A DNA stretch of 64,000 bases from Flavobacterium plurextorum (GTDB taxonomy: Bacteria; Bacteroidota; Bacteroidia; Flavobacteriales; Flavobacteriaceae): the NCBI RefSeq assembly GCF_002217395.1, contig NZ_MUHD01000006.1, forward strand, positions 62,001-126,000, given 5' to 3'. The position numbers and the translations under genes were made by a program. Numbering within the stretch: the stretch's first letter is position 1; every line of letters begins with the position of its first letter. Below, piece after piece: positions 57,152 to 64,000 of the stretch. Under the pieces are notes generated by a model that ran no database searches, was not told where the DNA came from, and was given only the letters and a program-made list of their open reading frames with translations.

Positions 57152-58810
57152 TCACAATTCAAAAAACACCTTATCTTTGCACTCGCAATCAGAAAACGAT
57201 AGCAACATACTGGAGAAATGGCAGAGCGGTCGAATGCGGCAGTCTTGAAAACTGTTGACTGTAACAGGTCCGGGGGTTCGAATCCCTCTTTCTCCGCTGA
57301 GAGGGTCTTCATCAAGAAGACCCTCTTTTTTTTCATAAATTAGCAATCCTTTTTCTTTCATTTTCAAATGGTTATGCGACACCAAACCGAGCATTGTGGG
57401 TGTTCGATAAATCCCATTTTCATAGTACAGATTGCTGTCGAACACCATATTTACAAATTCTCTCTTTTGGAGGGTGTCGGAAGTAGTATATACGTGTCGC
57501 ATATCCGTTAAAAGGTTAAGGTTGTCTTCCAAGATACCGAAAGCCTTGCTTTTGTCGTTGCTTAACCTTTCAATAGCTCCTTTGAGGTTCAGTATCTCAT
57601 TGTTGTATATCGAATACCAACGGTCATAGGTGTCCTTGTTTATTTCGTTCTTTATCCATTTTTCCTCAACCGAAAACAGCTTTTCCTCGACTTCCTGTAA
57701 TTGGTTTCTCTTTTCGATGACCTTTTTACGGTTGTTTTCCATTTCCAAATCGAGAGAGCTTTTCGTTACTGTCCTAATCTTCCTTACCCTTGTACTCGGC
57801 AGGCTCATCAGTTCACAGGCTTCTAAAAATTGGTTATGGGCTTTTATCGCACTTATATTGTTGTGCTTAGAGTACCTGCACTTGTAGTAATAGAAATATT
57901 TACCCGATTTGCCCCTTGACGGTGCGCCAGACAGCGGATTTCCGCAATGGCACTTCAATACCCCACGCAAAGGGATTTCGTCATCAATAACCGTTCTTGT
58001 CTTTTCGGGGCGTTTCATTTTCTCCTGTACCATCATCCAAGTGGTCTTGTCAACGATAGGTTCGTGAATACCGTCAAACAGACCGCCCGCATAGTCCTTG
58101 TAGGCTTCCACTTTCAGCAAACCTGCATAGGTCGGATTTTTAAGTACACGCTCGATAGCCATATTGCCCTTTGTCGGAAAGCCCAACCTTTGGGCTTGCT
58201 CCTTTATCAGATAGAGCGGTGTATCCCGCAGATATGAATCGTAAATAAAGCGGACTATCTTGGCTTCTGTTTCCTCGATGACCAACCGCCGTTCCTTGCG
58301 TTCTCCCTCTTTCCTGTACCCGAACGGTGCGTTCTTGTAAACATATCTTCCTTCTTTGGCTTTTGCGGTATAGATACCGCCCTTGACCTTGATACTGCGG
58401 TTGATATTGTCCTCTTCGGCAAGCAAAAGTTGTAACCCTGCACGGAAGAAACTGCCAGGTGTGTCATAATCAAAGGTAATGCCCTCTGTCACGCTTACGA
58501 CCTGTATGCTGTACTTCTGTTGCAGGAGCTTGACCATGCTCATCGCTTCCCCCGCATCACGGCTGAAACGGTCGAGTTGGTCAACCAATAGGTAATCGAC
58601 CGTCCTGTGGTGTGTGGTTATGAACTCCCTTAGTTTGATAAAATCGGGGCGGTCGAATGTCCGTGCGCTCTTGCCCCTGTCGATAAAGGTATCGACCAGT
58701 TCGACATCGTTGAACTTCAGCCATTGGTCGGTATAAAGCTCCTGTCTTTCTATTGAACCGTTACTTTGTCCGAGTTGACTGAAACGTAGGTATCTTATCG
58801 CTCTTTTCAT
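57152..58810 (-). CDS. Large serine recombinase (site-specific integrase)
   Basis: The 552-aa reading has an N-terminal resolvase domain with the catalytic Ser11 (RYLRFSQ), a recombinase domain (about 165-290, [10 protein letters not shown] and [21 protein letters not shown]), a zinc ribbon ([11 protein letters not shown], later YYYKC) and a coiled coil (about 355-425). Large serine recombinases integrate and excise mobile elements at short att sites. The last 60 residues or so come from the opposite strand of the tRNA terminator and tRNA gene ([10 protein letters not shown] is antisense tRNA). The native C-terminus therefore probably ended near IYEKK, and the insertion point lies about 57330. 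Confidence 0.85.
   Translation of the reverse strand: MKRAIRYLRFSQLGQSNGSIERQELYTDQWLKFNDVELVDTFIDRGKSARTFDRPDFIKLREFITTHHRTVDYLLVDQLDRFSRDAGEAMSMVKLLQQKYSIQVVSVTEGITFDYDTPGSFFRAGLQLLLAEEDNINRSIKVKGGIYTAKAKEGRYVYKNAPFGYRKEGERKERRLVIEETEAKIVRFIYDSYLRDTPLYLIKEQAQRLGFPTKGNMAIERVLKNPTYAGLLKVEAYKDYAGGLFDGIHEPIVDKTTWMMVQEKMKRPEKTRTVIDDEIPLRGVLKCHCGNPLSGAPSRGKSGKYFYYYKCRYSKHNNISAIKAHNQFLEACELMSLPSTRVRKIRTVTKSSLDLEMENNRKKVIEKRNQLQEVEEKLFSVEEKWIKNEINKDTYDRWYSIYNNEILNLKGAIERLSNDKSKAFGILEDNLNLLTDMRHVYTTSDTLQKREFVNMVFDSNLYYENGIYRTPTMLGLVSHNHLKMKEKGLLIYEKKEGLLDEDPLSGERGIRTPGPVTVNSFQDCRIRPLCHFSSMLLSFSDCECKDKVFFEL
57172..57179 (+). promoter_or_regulatory. -7 box (TATCTTTG) of tRNA-Ser
   Basis: The octamer fits TAnnTTTG exactly and ends 32 bp before the tRNA 5' end. 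Confidence 0.65.
57212..57296 (+). tRNA. tRNA-Ser (anticodon UGA)
   Basis: The 85-nt sequence folds as a class II tRNA. The acceptor stem is GGAGAAA/TTTCTCC with G as discriminator. The anticodon stem GCAGT/ACTGT has loop CTTGAAA, giving anticodon UGA, and there is a long variable arm. The T loop is GGGGGTTCGAATCCC. CCA is not encoded. It has its own -7 box and terminator. The complementary strand is read through by the serine recombinase frame. Confidence 0.95.
57300..57326 (+). terminator. Intrinsic terminator of tRNA-Ser
   Basis: Perfect 11-bp arms (AGAGGGTCTTC and its complement) with a 5-nt loop and a run of at least eight T on the plus strand, starting a few bases after the tRNA. Confidence 0.88.
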
Positions 58811-58955
58811 AGTATTCCCTTAACGTTGCTGACACAATAATTTCGATTATTAAATCTACAAATTTTTCTTCTTTCTCACGCTCCCTTTGCTCGTTAATTT
58901 CTAAAATGGTCTTGTCGATTTCGGGAGTTCCCTGTTTTTTCTCTTTTTTTTTCAT
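58761..58955 (-). CDS. Small charged protein upstream of the recombinase
   Basis: The 64-aa protein is very Lys/Glu-rich with a long helix ([30 protein letters not shown]). The ATG at 58955 has a good Shine-Dalgarno (AGGAGG), rare in this window, which decides the start over an upstream frame extension. It overlaps the recombinase start by 50 bp, so the two are coupled. It may be a recombination accessory or regulator; the family is unknown to me. Confidence 0.6.
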   Translation of the reverse strand: MKKKEKKQGTPEIDKTILEINEQREREKEEKFVDLIIEIIVSATLREYYEKSDKIPTFQSTRTK

Positions 58956-58981
58956 CGCTGTTCCTCCTTTATGTTCGTAAA

Positions 58982-59010
58982 AAACTGAAGCTGACAATCA
59001 GCTTCAGTTT
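58982..59010 (-). terminator. Terminator-like hairpin in the recombinase leader
   Basis: Perfect 13-bp arms (AAACTGAAGCTGA and its complement) with a 3-nt loop. Read on the minus strand, T residues follow directly, and then the AGGAGG site of the small gene 58761-58955. A terminator placed just before a gene suggests attenuation. Confidence 0.65.
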
Positions 59011-59098
59011 GAAATTACTTCTAAAGGGTGTTCGACTTTCCAATGTTGCAGTCAGAGGTCGTATTTGGCGTTCAGTTGCCGAATAGGTGCACAAAAAA

Positions 59099-59131
59099 AC
59101 CTTTGTTTTGGATTGCTCCGTAAACAAAGGT
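59099..59131 (-). terminator. Second terminator-like hairpin in the recombinase leader
   Basis: Arms ACCTTTGTTT/AAACAAAGGT with a 13-nt loop. On the minus strand the right arm runs straight into seven or more T. It lies about 90 bp upstream of the first hairpin, in the same direction. Confidence 0.55.
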
Positions 59132-59426
59132 CTCACTTTACAAATGACCTTTAGGGCTGTTGGCTGTCAGTTGCTTTGTTGTTCTGCAAAGTTCCAATTT
59201 TTGTCAATCCTTTTCAGAAATTGCCATAGCACCAACTTTAGCTTTCGGGTATTATAATTCAAATCCGTTCCCAAGATAGGACATAAAGAAATGCCTTATT
59301 TACCATTGTCATTATGTTGCAGTATTTGACGGTCAAAGGCATTATAAAACCATTTCCCAAAAAAGAACAAAAAGGTAGCAAAGATAAAGCGGACAGCCAC
59401 CGCACCCGCCCGACCAAAAGACTACG

Positions 59427-59538
59427 GCATAATGGCTTCGCCACCCTTCGGGACTTATTCCGTTTCCTTTTGGTCTTTCCGCCTGTCCGCCTTGTTTGAA
59501 TGGCTTTCTTTTTTTTCTGTTTTTTTCTTTTGGAAAAT
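59427..59538 (+). other. Conserved non-coding segment, copy 2
   Basis: This stretch repeats the block order of 21087-21193: GCATAATGGC, GCCACCCTTCGGGACTTAT, then CTTTCTTTTTTTTCTG, TTTTTTCTTTTGG and A-rich sequence. It lies in the gene-free region 58956-60072 of the second element. Besides this and the hairpins listed nearby, that region has a repeated ATTTGGCGTTCAGT motif at about 59064 and 59772 but no gene I can support. Confidence 0.5.
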
Positions 59539-59953
59539 TATTTAGGAGGGAGTGACTTACTGACATCCGACACCGTTCCGCTATGAAATAACGGCTCAAC
59601 AAAAATCATCAGCCTGCCTGCGAGCCGTCAAACTATCGGGCTTGCATTCTTGCGAGCATGATAGCAGGAATGCAGGAGCATCAGCATTGCGGATAGCCAT
59701 CAATCATTCCCGATTGGCAGACTGATTGACTTCCTGCCGGCAATCTACTACAATTTTTCTTATACGATTGGTAGCATTTGGCGTTCAGTGGCAGTATTTG
59801 TCCGAGTGCCGAAAGCGGATTACTCCTTTATTTTGTAAAGGAATAACGGAATAGGTTTAGCTTCTCAAAATCAAAGTATTTACGGACAATATGAAAACAG
59901 TTTCGGATTGCTTTTTTTCGGCTGACTCCAATCCGTTCCGCAGGACGGATTTT

Positions 59954-60040
59954 CTGAACTCCTGTTCAGAGCAAGTTATCTCTTGAGGTCCTCGAAATAA
60001 ATTTCGGCACCTCAAAAGCACTTGTCCGCCAGCTGGCGGA
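59954..60040 (+). other. Candidate oriT of the second mobilisation module
   Basis: Three structures lie just before the second mob operon. They are CTGAAC/GTTCAG at 59954-59969; a stem-loop at 59983-60015 with outer arms TTGAGGT/ACCTCAA and inner arms CGAAAT/ATTTCG; and a perfect 16-bp palindrome TCCGCCAGCTGGCGGA at 60025-60040. Such a row of inverted repeats upstream of a relaxosome gene is the usual build of oriT. The nick site is not identified. Confidence 0.5.
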
Positions 60041-60072
60041 GAGCTGAAAACCGCTCCGAAGTCGCAGTTTCG

Positions 60073-60531
60073 ATGAACATTAAAATGGATTTGATTATGG
60101 AAGAAATGAACAGAAAACAGATTAAAAAGATAGGTAGAAAACCAAAGATTGACCCTGCGGTTCATCGGTATTCCTTTAACCTGAACGATGAAGATAATGC
60201 CAAATTCCTTGCCCTTTTCGACCAATCGGGAATGAACGTAATGGCACATTTCATTACGGCTTGTATCTTTCAAAAGACGGTAAAGACCGTAAAAATTGAT
60301 ATGAATGCGGTAGAATACCACGCAGGATTGACCAATTTTTTCGGACAGTTCAGAGGGATAGCCACCAATTACAATCAGATTGTAAAGCTGTTGAACACGC
60401 ACTTTTCGGAGAAAAAAGCATTGGCATACCTCTACAAATTGGAAAAACAGACCACAGAAATGAAAGAGTTATTGCTCAAAGTTTTAGTCCTTACCGATGA
60501 ATTTGAAAAGAAATACCTAAACAAAGAGTAA
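60073..60531 (+). CDS. Mobilisation relaxosome protein (MobA/MobC-like), second module
   Basis: The protein (152 aa from 60073) is basic, with a DNA-binding N-terminus (KKIGRKPKIDPAVHRYSFNLNDEDNAKFLALFDQSG) and the NYNQIVKLLN motif of the MobC family near the centre. It has the same role as the protein at 4438 but only distant similarity. Starts at 60073, 60085 or 60097 are possible; the longer frame from 60022 would run through the candidate oriT and is unlikely. It precedes the relaxase by 4 bp. Confidence 0.8.
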   Translation: MNIKMDLIMEEMNRKQIKKIGRKPKIDPAVHRYSFNLNDEDNAKFLALFDQSGMNVMAHFITACIFQKTVKTVKIDMNAVEYHAGLTNFFGQFRGIATNYNQIVKLLNTHFSEKKALAYLYKLEKQTTEMKELLLKVLVLTDEFEKKYLNKE

Positions 60532-60535
60532 GAAA

Positions 60536-61825
60536 ATGATTGCAAAAATCGGAAAGGGAAGCAATATGTACGGAGCGATTTTGTACAATCAGCAGAAAGT
60601 GGAAACGGAAAACGGAGCGGTTCTGTTGCTGAACAAGATACCCGACACGATGAACGGCAAATATTCCGTCCAATATTTCAACAAGTGTTTTGAGCCGTAT
60701 TTGTCCGCAAATATCCGAACGGAAAAGACGGTACGGCATATTTCATTGAACCCCGATCCGAAAGACAAGGTAAGTGATGAACAGTTTACCGAAATGGCAC
60801 AGGAATATATGGAGCGTATGGGCTACGGCAATCAGCCGTATATCGTATTCAAACATACGGACATTGACCGAACGCATATACACATTGTTTCGACCTGCGT
60901 GGGCATTGACGGCAGGAAAATCCCCGATGATTACGACCACCCACGTTCAATGGCTATCTGTCGTGATTTGGAAACGAAATACAACCTGCACAAAGCCACC
61001 GAGCAAGAGCAGAAACAAGCCGATAAGATTTTCAAAAAGGTAGAACAACAGAAAGACGATATTAAAAGCCAAATCGCTTCGGTGGTTCGGCATCTGCCGA
61101 AATATTACCAATACACAAGTCTCGGAGCATACAACGCTTTGCTTTCGTTCTTTAATATCACGGCAGAGGAAATAAAGGGCGAGCGGAACGGAGAGCCTGT
61201 ACACGGATTGATATATTTCGCTTTGGACGACAAGGGAGAAAAGGCAAGCAATCCGTTTAAAGCGTCTTTGTTTGGCAAGCACGCAGGAGTAAACGGATTA
61301 CAACGGCACTTTGAACAGTCGAAAGAGAAAATCAAAACCAATCCTGCGAGGTCTGTTCTCAAAAATACGGTGGAGCTGGCCATTCATACCACAGACAACG
61401 AAAAGGAATTTAAAAAGCAACTTGCCGAACAGAATATTCAGACAGTTGTCCGTAGGAACGACAACGGACGGATTTACGGTATCACGTTTATTGACAATGG
61501 TAGCCGTACTGTTTGGAATGGCTCGCAGTTAGACAGAAACCTGTCTGCCAATCTGTTTAACGATTGGTGGAACAATGGTAACAAACCCGAATTGAAAATA
61601 CAGGACAGTCCTGTTTCCAATACGAACACAATAAACCACCAACCGACAAAAGACCTTTTCGAATTTATCACACAGGAACATTCGCAGAGTTCTGATTTGG
61701 GATTGTTCAGTCTGTTGCCCCAAGTACAGAGCGAGGACTACGAGGAAGAACAGTTTGCCAAACGAATGAAGAAAACAAGACAAAAAAATAATAGAGATTA
61801 TCCTTATTTTCAAAACAAGTTTTAG
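60536..61825 (+). CDS. Relaxase/mobilisation nuclease (MobB-like), second module
   Basis: The 429-aa protein shows the relaxase pattern: MIAKIGKGSNMYGAILYNQQKV at the start with a candidate nucleophile Tyr, RHISLNPDPKD, and the metal-binding motif HTDIDRTHIHI near 110-120. It is related to the relaxase at 4818 but clearly different in sequence and more GC-rich. No coupling protein follows, so this element is probably mobilisable with help from another conjugative element. Confidence 0.87.
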   Translation: MIAKIGKGSNMYGAILYNQQKVETENGAVLLLNKIPDTMNGKYSVQYFNKCFEPYLSANIRTEKTVRHISLNPDPKDKVSDEQFTEMAQEYMERMGYGNQPYIVFKHTDIDRTHIHIVSTCVGIDGRKIPDDYDHPRSMAICRDLETKYNLHKATEQEQKQADKIFKKVEQQKDDIKSQIASVVRHLPKYYQYTSLGAYNALLSFFNITAEEIKGERNGEPVHGLIYFALDDKGEKASNPFKASLFGKHAGVNGLQRHFEQSKEKIKTNPARSVLKNTVELAIHTTDNEKEFKKQLAEQNIQTVVRRNDNGRIYGITFIDNGSRTVWNGSQLDRNLSANLFNDWWNNGNKPELKIQDSPVSNTNTINHQPTKDLFEFITQEHSQSSDLGLFSLLPQVQSEDYEEEQFAKRMKKTRQKNNRDYPYFQNKF

Positions 61826-61832
61826 AATTACT

Positions 61833-61840
61833 TACCTTTG
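61833..61840 (+). promoter_or_regulatory. -7 box (TACCTTTG) of catB
   Basis: The octamer fits TAnnTTTG. It lies directly after the relaxase stop and 110 bp before the catB start, leaving a structured leader. Confidence 0.55.
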
Positions 61841-61844
61841 TTGT

Positions 61845-61915
61845 ATGAAAAAATCAGATTAGCATATTTTTAGGAACATATAATCTCTGTCAAGGCAATA
61901 GATGTTGCCCTGACA
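61845..61915 (+). promoter_or_regulatory. catB leader: short peptide frame and hairpin
   Basis: A five-codon frame MKKSD (61845-61862) is followed by a hairpin with 11-bp arms at 61888-61898 and 61905-61915 (one mismatch, loop of 6). A short leader peptide plus hairpin before a resistance gene resembles drug-inducible attenuation of cat and erm genes. There is no T run, so control would be on translation. Confidence 0.4.
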
Positions 61916-61950
61916 TTCTATTGAATTATTTAATAATAAATGCTAAAAAG

Positions 61951-62580
61951 ATGAATTTTTTCTATAGCCCATTTAAGGGCAAAATAATTAAAGACCATAT
62001 TACAAACCCCAATATCACAGCTGGGAAATATTCCTACTATTCCGGTTATTATCATGGACATTCTTTTGATGACTGCGCTCGCTATTTATTTCCAGATAGA
62101 GATGACGTTGATAAATTGGTCATAGGTTCATTCTGTTCCATAGGTAGCGGTGCAAGTTTTATAATGGCGGGCAATCAAGGGCATCGACATAATTGGATAT
62201 CCAGTTTTCCCTTTTTTTATATGCCGGAGATTGAAGCATTCAATAAAGCAATTAACGGATTTGAAAACGCGAGCGATACAGTTGTCGGTAATGATGTTTG
62301 GATAGGGAGCGAGGCAATGATTATGTCAGGAGTGAAAATCGGTGACGGGGCGGTAATCGGTAGTCGGTCATTAGTCACCAAAGATGTTGCCCCTTACACT
62401 ATTGTCGGCGGAAACCCGGCAAAACTGATAAAAAAAAGGTTTTCGGACGAAGAGATTCAGATCCTGTTAGATATCAAGTGGTGGGATTGGGATGAAGACA
62501 TATTGACCGAAGCGATACCTTTAATTTGTTCAGGCAACGTACAGTCTCTTTTCGATTTTTACAACCAAGTTGTAAAATAA
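61951..62580 (+). CDS. catB: Type B chloramphenicol O-acetyltransferase (CatB)
   Basis: The 209-aa protein is a hexapeptide-repeat (left-handed beta-helix) xenobiotic acetyltransferase. The N-terminus ([21 protein letters not shown]-like [22 protein letters not shown]) and [23 protein letters not shown] with the catalytic His are hallmark CatB sequences. [24 protein letters not shown] gives the hexapeptide repeats. It transfers acetyl from acetyl-CoA to chloramphenicol and inactivates it. The ATG at 61951 matches the family start; an upstream frame from 61921 is not needed. Confidence 0.92.
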   Translation: MNFFYSPFKGKIIKDHITNPNITAGKYSYYSGYYHGHSFDDCARYLFPDRDDVDKLVIGSFCSIGSGASFIMAGNQGHRHNWISSFPFFYMPEIEAFNKAINGFENASDTVVGNDVWIGSEAMIMSGVKIGDGAVIGSRSLVTKDVAPYTIVGGNPAKLIKKRFSDEEIQILLDIKWWDWDEDILTEAIPLICSGNVQSLFDFYNQVVK

Positions 62581-62625
62581 AGAGAGATTTCCCTTATTGT
62601 TTTTGACTTATATGTAGAAACCGTG

Positions 62626-62659
62626 AAAAGCCTTTCAGTTTTATTGCTGAAAGGCTTTT
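62626..62659 (+). terminator. Intrinsic terminator of catB
   Basis: Perfect 13-bp arms (AAAAGCCTTTCAG and its complement) with an 8-nt loop and a run of T on the plus strand. Confidence 0.85.
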
Positions 62660-62668
62660 TTTAATGTA

Positions 62669-62727
62669 GAATTTGAAAAGGAGTATTTGAATAAAGAAAT
62701 GATTACAAAAATCAAAAAGAGAGAAGT
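62669..62727 (+). pseudogene. Remnant of a mobA-mobB junction
   Basis: The DNA encodes EFEKEYLNKE and then MITKIKK. The intact junction at about 60502-60560 encodes EFEKKYLNKE, a stop, and then MIAKIGK. Order and spacing match and the DNA is similar over about 50 bp. It is a leftover of a second, related mobilisation module between catB and tetR and marks a recombination joint. Confidence 0.6.
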
Positions 62728-62746
62728 AGAGCAAAGTTTTTAAAAT

Positions 62747-62766
62747 TATCTACCTATTAGTAGATA
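62747..62766. promoter_or_regulatory. Palindromic operator upstream of tetR
   Basis: TATCTAC-CTATTA-GTAGATA has perfect 7-bp arms around 6 bases and ends 8 bp before the -7 box at 62775-62782. This is the expected operator of the TetR-type regulator that follows. Confidence 0.6.
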
Positions 62767-62774
62767 GAAACTTA

Positions 62775-62782
62775 TATCTTTG
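62775..62782 (+). promoter_or_regulatory. -7 box (TATCTTTG) of the tetR-fabF unit
   Basis: The octamer fits TAnnTTTG and ends 4 bp before the ATG at 62787, so the transcript would be leaderless. Confidence 0.55.
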
Positions 62783-62786
62783 CTTT

Positions 62787-63341
62787 ATGGAAACAAAAGA
62801 AAAAATAGTAACCGAAGCCATAACATTTATCACGACAAGAGGGACAAATGCTTTTAGTTACAAGGATATATCTAAAGAAATTGGCATTAAAACTTCTTCC
62901 ATCCATTATTATTTTCCGACGAAAAATGATTTGATTGTAGCTGTTTTAGAACATGTTATTCAAAAAAATTAAGAAGACAGAAAACGAAACAATTACAGCA
63001 ATATGAAATTGGCTTTAAAAGGTTATATAGATGAACATATTTTAATAAGAGAGCAAAATAAAGTCTCAATAATTGCTGCATTAGCGGCAGATATAAACAC
63101 TTTAGAGCCTCAAATCAAAGCGATATTAAACAACTATATAGAAGAAGAGATAGATTACTTAGCATACATTCTGAATAAAGGAGAAGAAGAAAACTTATTC
63201 GTTTATAAAGCAACTCCACGTATTCAGGCTTTAATGATATTGACAAATTTATTGGCTATTTCAAGAATATCGATGATAACGAAGGAAATATATTTTGAAG
63301 ACGTAGCCCGACAAATAATAATTGACATAGAGAAAAAATAA
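62787..63341 (+). pseudogene. TetR/AcrR family regulator broken by an in-frame stop
   Basis: The first 61 codons encode the TetR helix-turn-helix (AFSYKDISKEIGIKTSSIHYYFPTKNDLIVAVLEHVI). A TAA at 62970-62972 stops it, but the same frame then continues to a normal end at 63341 with a ligand-binding-domain-like part (LALKGYIDEHILIREQNK to DVARQIIIDIEKK). No frameshift is needed, so one base change removed the gene. The last base overlaps the fabF start by one. Loss of the repressor would leave fabF constitutively on. Confidence 0.8.
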
Positions 63342-64000
63342 TGAAAAGAGTAGTAGTTACAGGGCTTGGAGCATTAACGCCCATTGGAAATAATGTACAC
63401 GATTTTTGGCAGTCGCTTTTAACAGGCGTTAACGGAACTAACCCCATTACCAAATTTGACACATCAAAATTCAAAACAAAATTTGCTTGCGAACTCAAAG
63501 GCTTTGACCCATTAAACCATATTGAAAAAGCAGAAGCAAGAAAATACGATTTGTTTACACAGTATGCTTTAATTTCCGTTGAAGAAGCAGTTAAAAATGC
63601 CAACATCAATTTTGAAACGCTGAACAAAAACCGTATTGGCGTTATTTGGGGGTCGGGAAATGGTGGTATCGGCACATTTCAACAGCAGGTAACTGAATTT
63701 GCGCAAGGGGACGGAACACCACGTTTTAGCCCTTTCTTCATCCCGAAGATGATAGTCGATATTGCTTCGGGGATCATCTCGATAAAATACGGGCTTCGGG
63801 GCATAAATTTTACAACTGTTTCAGCTTGTGCAACTTCCAATACCGCAATCATTGATGCCTTTAATTATATCCGTTGGGGCAAAGCAGATATGATAATAAC
63901 AGGCGGTTCGGAAGCGCCTATCAACGAAAGTGCCGTTGGTGGTTTCAATGCGTCAAAAGCATTGTCAACCTTAAATGAAAATCCGCAAATGGCATCACGT
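63341..64000 (+). CDS. fabF: Beta-ketoacyl-ACP synthase II (FabF-type), N-terminal part
   Basis: The window holds the first 220 residues of a FabF-type condensing enzyme: MKRVVVTGLGALTPIGNN, GVIWGSGNGGIGTF, and VSACATSN with the catalytic Cys163 at the usual place, followed by GGSEAPINESAVGGFNA. These enzymes elongate acyl-ACP in fatty acid synthesis. It is coupled to a (broken) tetR gene in a mobile, resistance-bearing segment, so it may be an extra, inhibitor-insensitive copy; that is inference. The rest lies beyond the window. Confidence 0.88.
   Translation, partial: MKRVVVTGLGALTPIGNNVHDFWQSLLTGVNGTNPITKFDTSKFKTKFACELKGFDPLNHIEKAEARKYDLFTQYALISVEEAVKNANINFETLNKNRIGVIWGSGNGGIGTFQQQVTEFAQGDGTPRFSPFFIPKMIVDIASGIISIKYGLRGINFTTVSACATSNTAIIDAFNYIRWGKADMIITGGSEAPINESAVGGFNASKALSTLNENPQMASR

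Noticed and set aside
57091-57336. Open frame antisense to tRNA-Ser
   Set aside because: Translation of tRNA complement (typical GFEPPDL-like string); an artefact of the tRNA gene.
59259-59602. Overlapping frames in the gene-free region of the second element
   Set aside because: Frames on both strands overlap the conserved non-coding segment and have no protein-like pattern.

Overview
The window looks like a Flavobacteriaceae genome (Flavobacterium or a near relative). Grounds: AT-rich DNA, Bacteroidetes-type -7 boxes (TAnnTTTG) close to several starts, few Shine-Dalgarno sites, and families typical of the phylum (DUF6520, DUF6660, PRTRC cluster, MobB-type relaxases, CzcA-CzcC fusion pump). 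Most of it is accessory DNA: two mobilisation modules, a defence island, a metal-handling island and an antibiotic-resistance segment.

Layout. 1-3.1 kb: end of an S9 peptidase gene facing a DUF6520 peptide gene and a MauE-type membrane protein gene. 3.4-3.9 kb: one small unrecognised gene with its own -7 box, palindromic operator and terminator. 4.3-9.1 kb: candidate oriT, MobC-like accessory protein, relaxase, TraG-type coupling protein and a YhcG-like PDDEXK nuclease. 9.1-20.8 kb, minus strand: six tightly packed genes. The four upstream ones are an unrecognised 339-aa protein, a 145-aa protein, a STAND ATPase with TPR-like repeats and a RES-like protein. The two downstream ones are a trypsin-like protease fused to a STAND ATPase and a metallo-beta-lactamase-fold protein (AVAST type I-like). 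21.2-26.4 kb: ssb, DUF932 and a PRTRC cluster, then strong hairpins and about 1 kb without genes.

27.4-56.8 kb is a metal and redox island: ArsR-MerTP-GDCCVYC; a TonB receptor with a DUF6660 peptide; porin/Rieske/di-haem genes; a duplicated DUF6660 locus, one copy followed by a decayed pump start and the other by an intact CzcA-CzcC fusion and CzcB; a nonsense-mutated ynfA; MgtC, bestrophin and DUF1345 membrane proteins; a Zn/Cd-type P-ATPase; and a copper operon with an OprC/NosA-like receptor (CxxxM and HxM motifs), MbnP and an MbnH-like di-haem protein.

57.0-64.0 kb: a partial tRNA-Ser 3' end, an intact tRNA-Ser(UGA), and a visibly more GC-rich mobilisable element whose large serine recombinase reads antisense through the tRNA gene. 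It continues with a leader holding two terminator-like hairpins, a second candidate oriT, a second MobA/MobB pair, catB with a structured leader, a remnant of a mob junction, a tetR gene broken by one stop codon, and a fabF-type gene cut by the window edge.

The best candidate for an undescribed system is the four-gene RES/STAND module at 15.0-20.8 kb, lying directly upstream of the AVAST-like pair in what looks like one transcription unit. All functions are inferred by reading the sequence; no database search was run.
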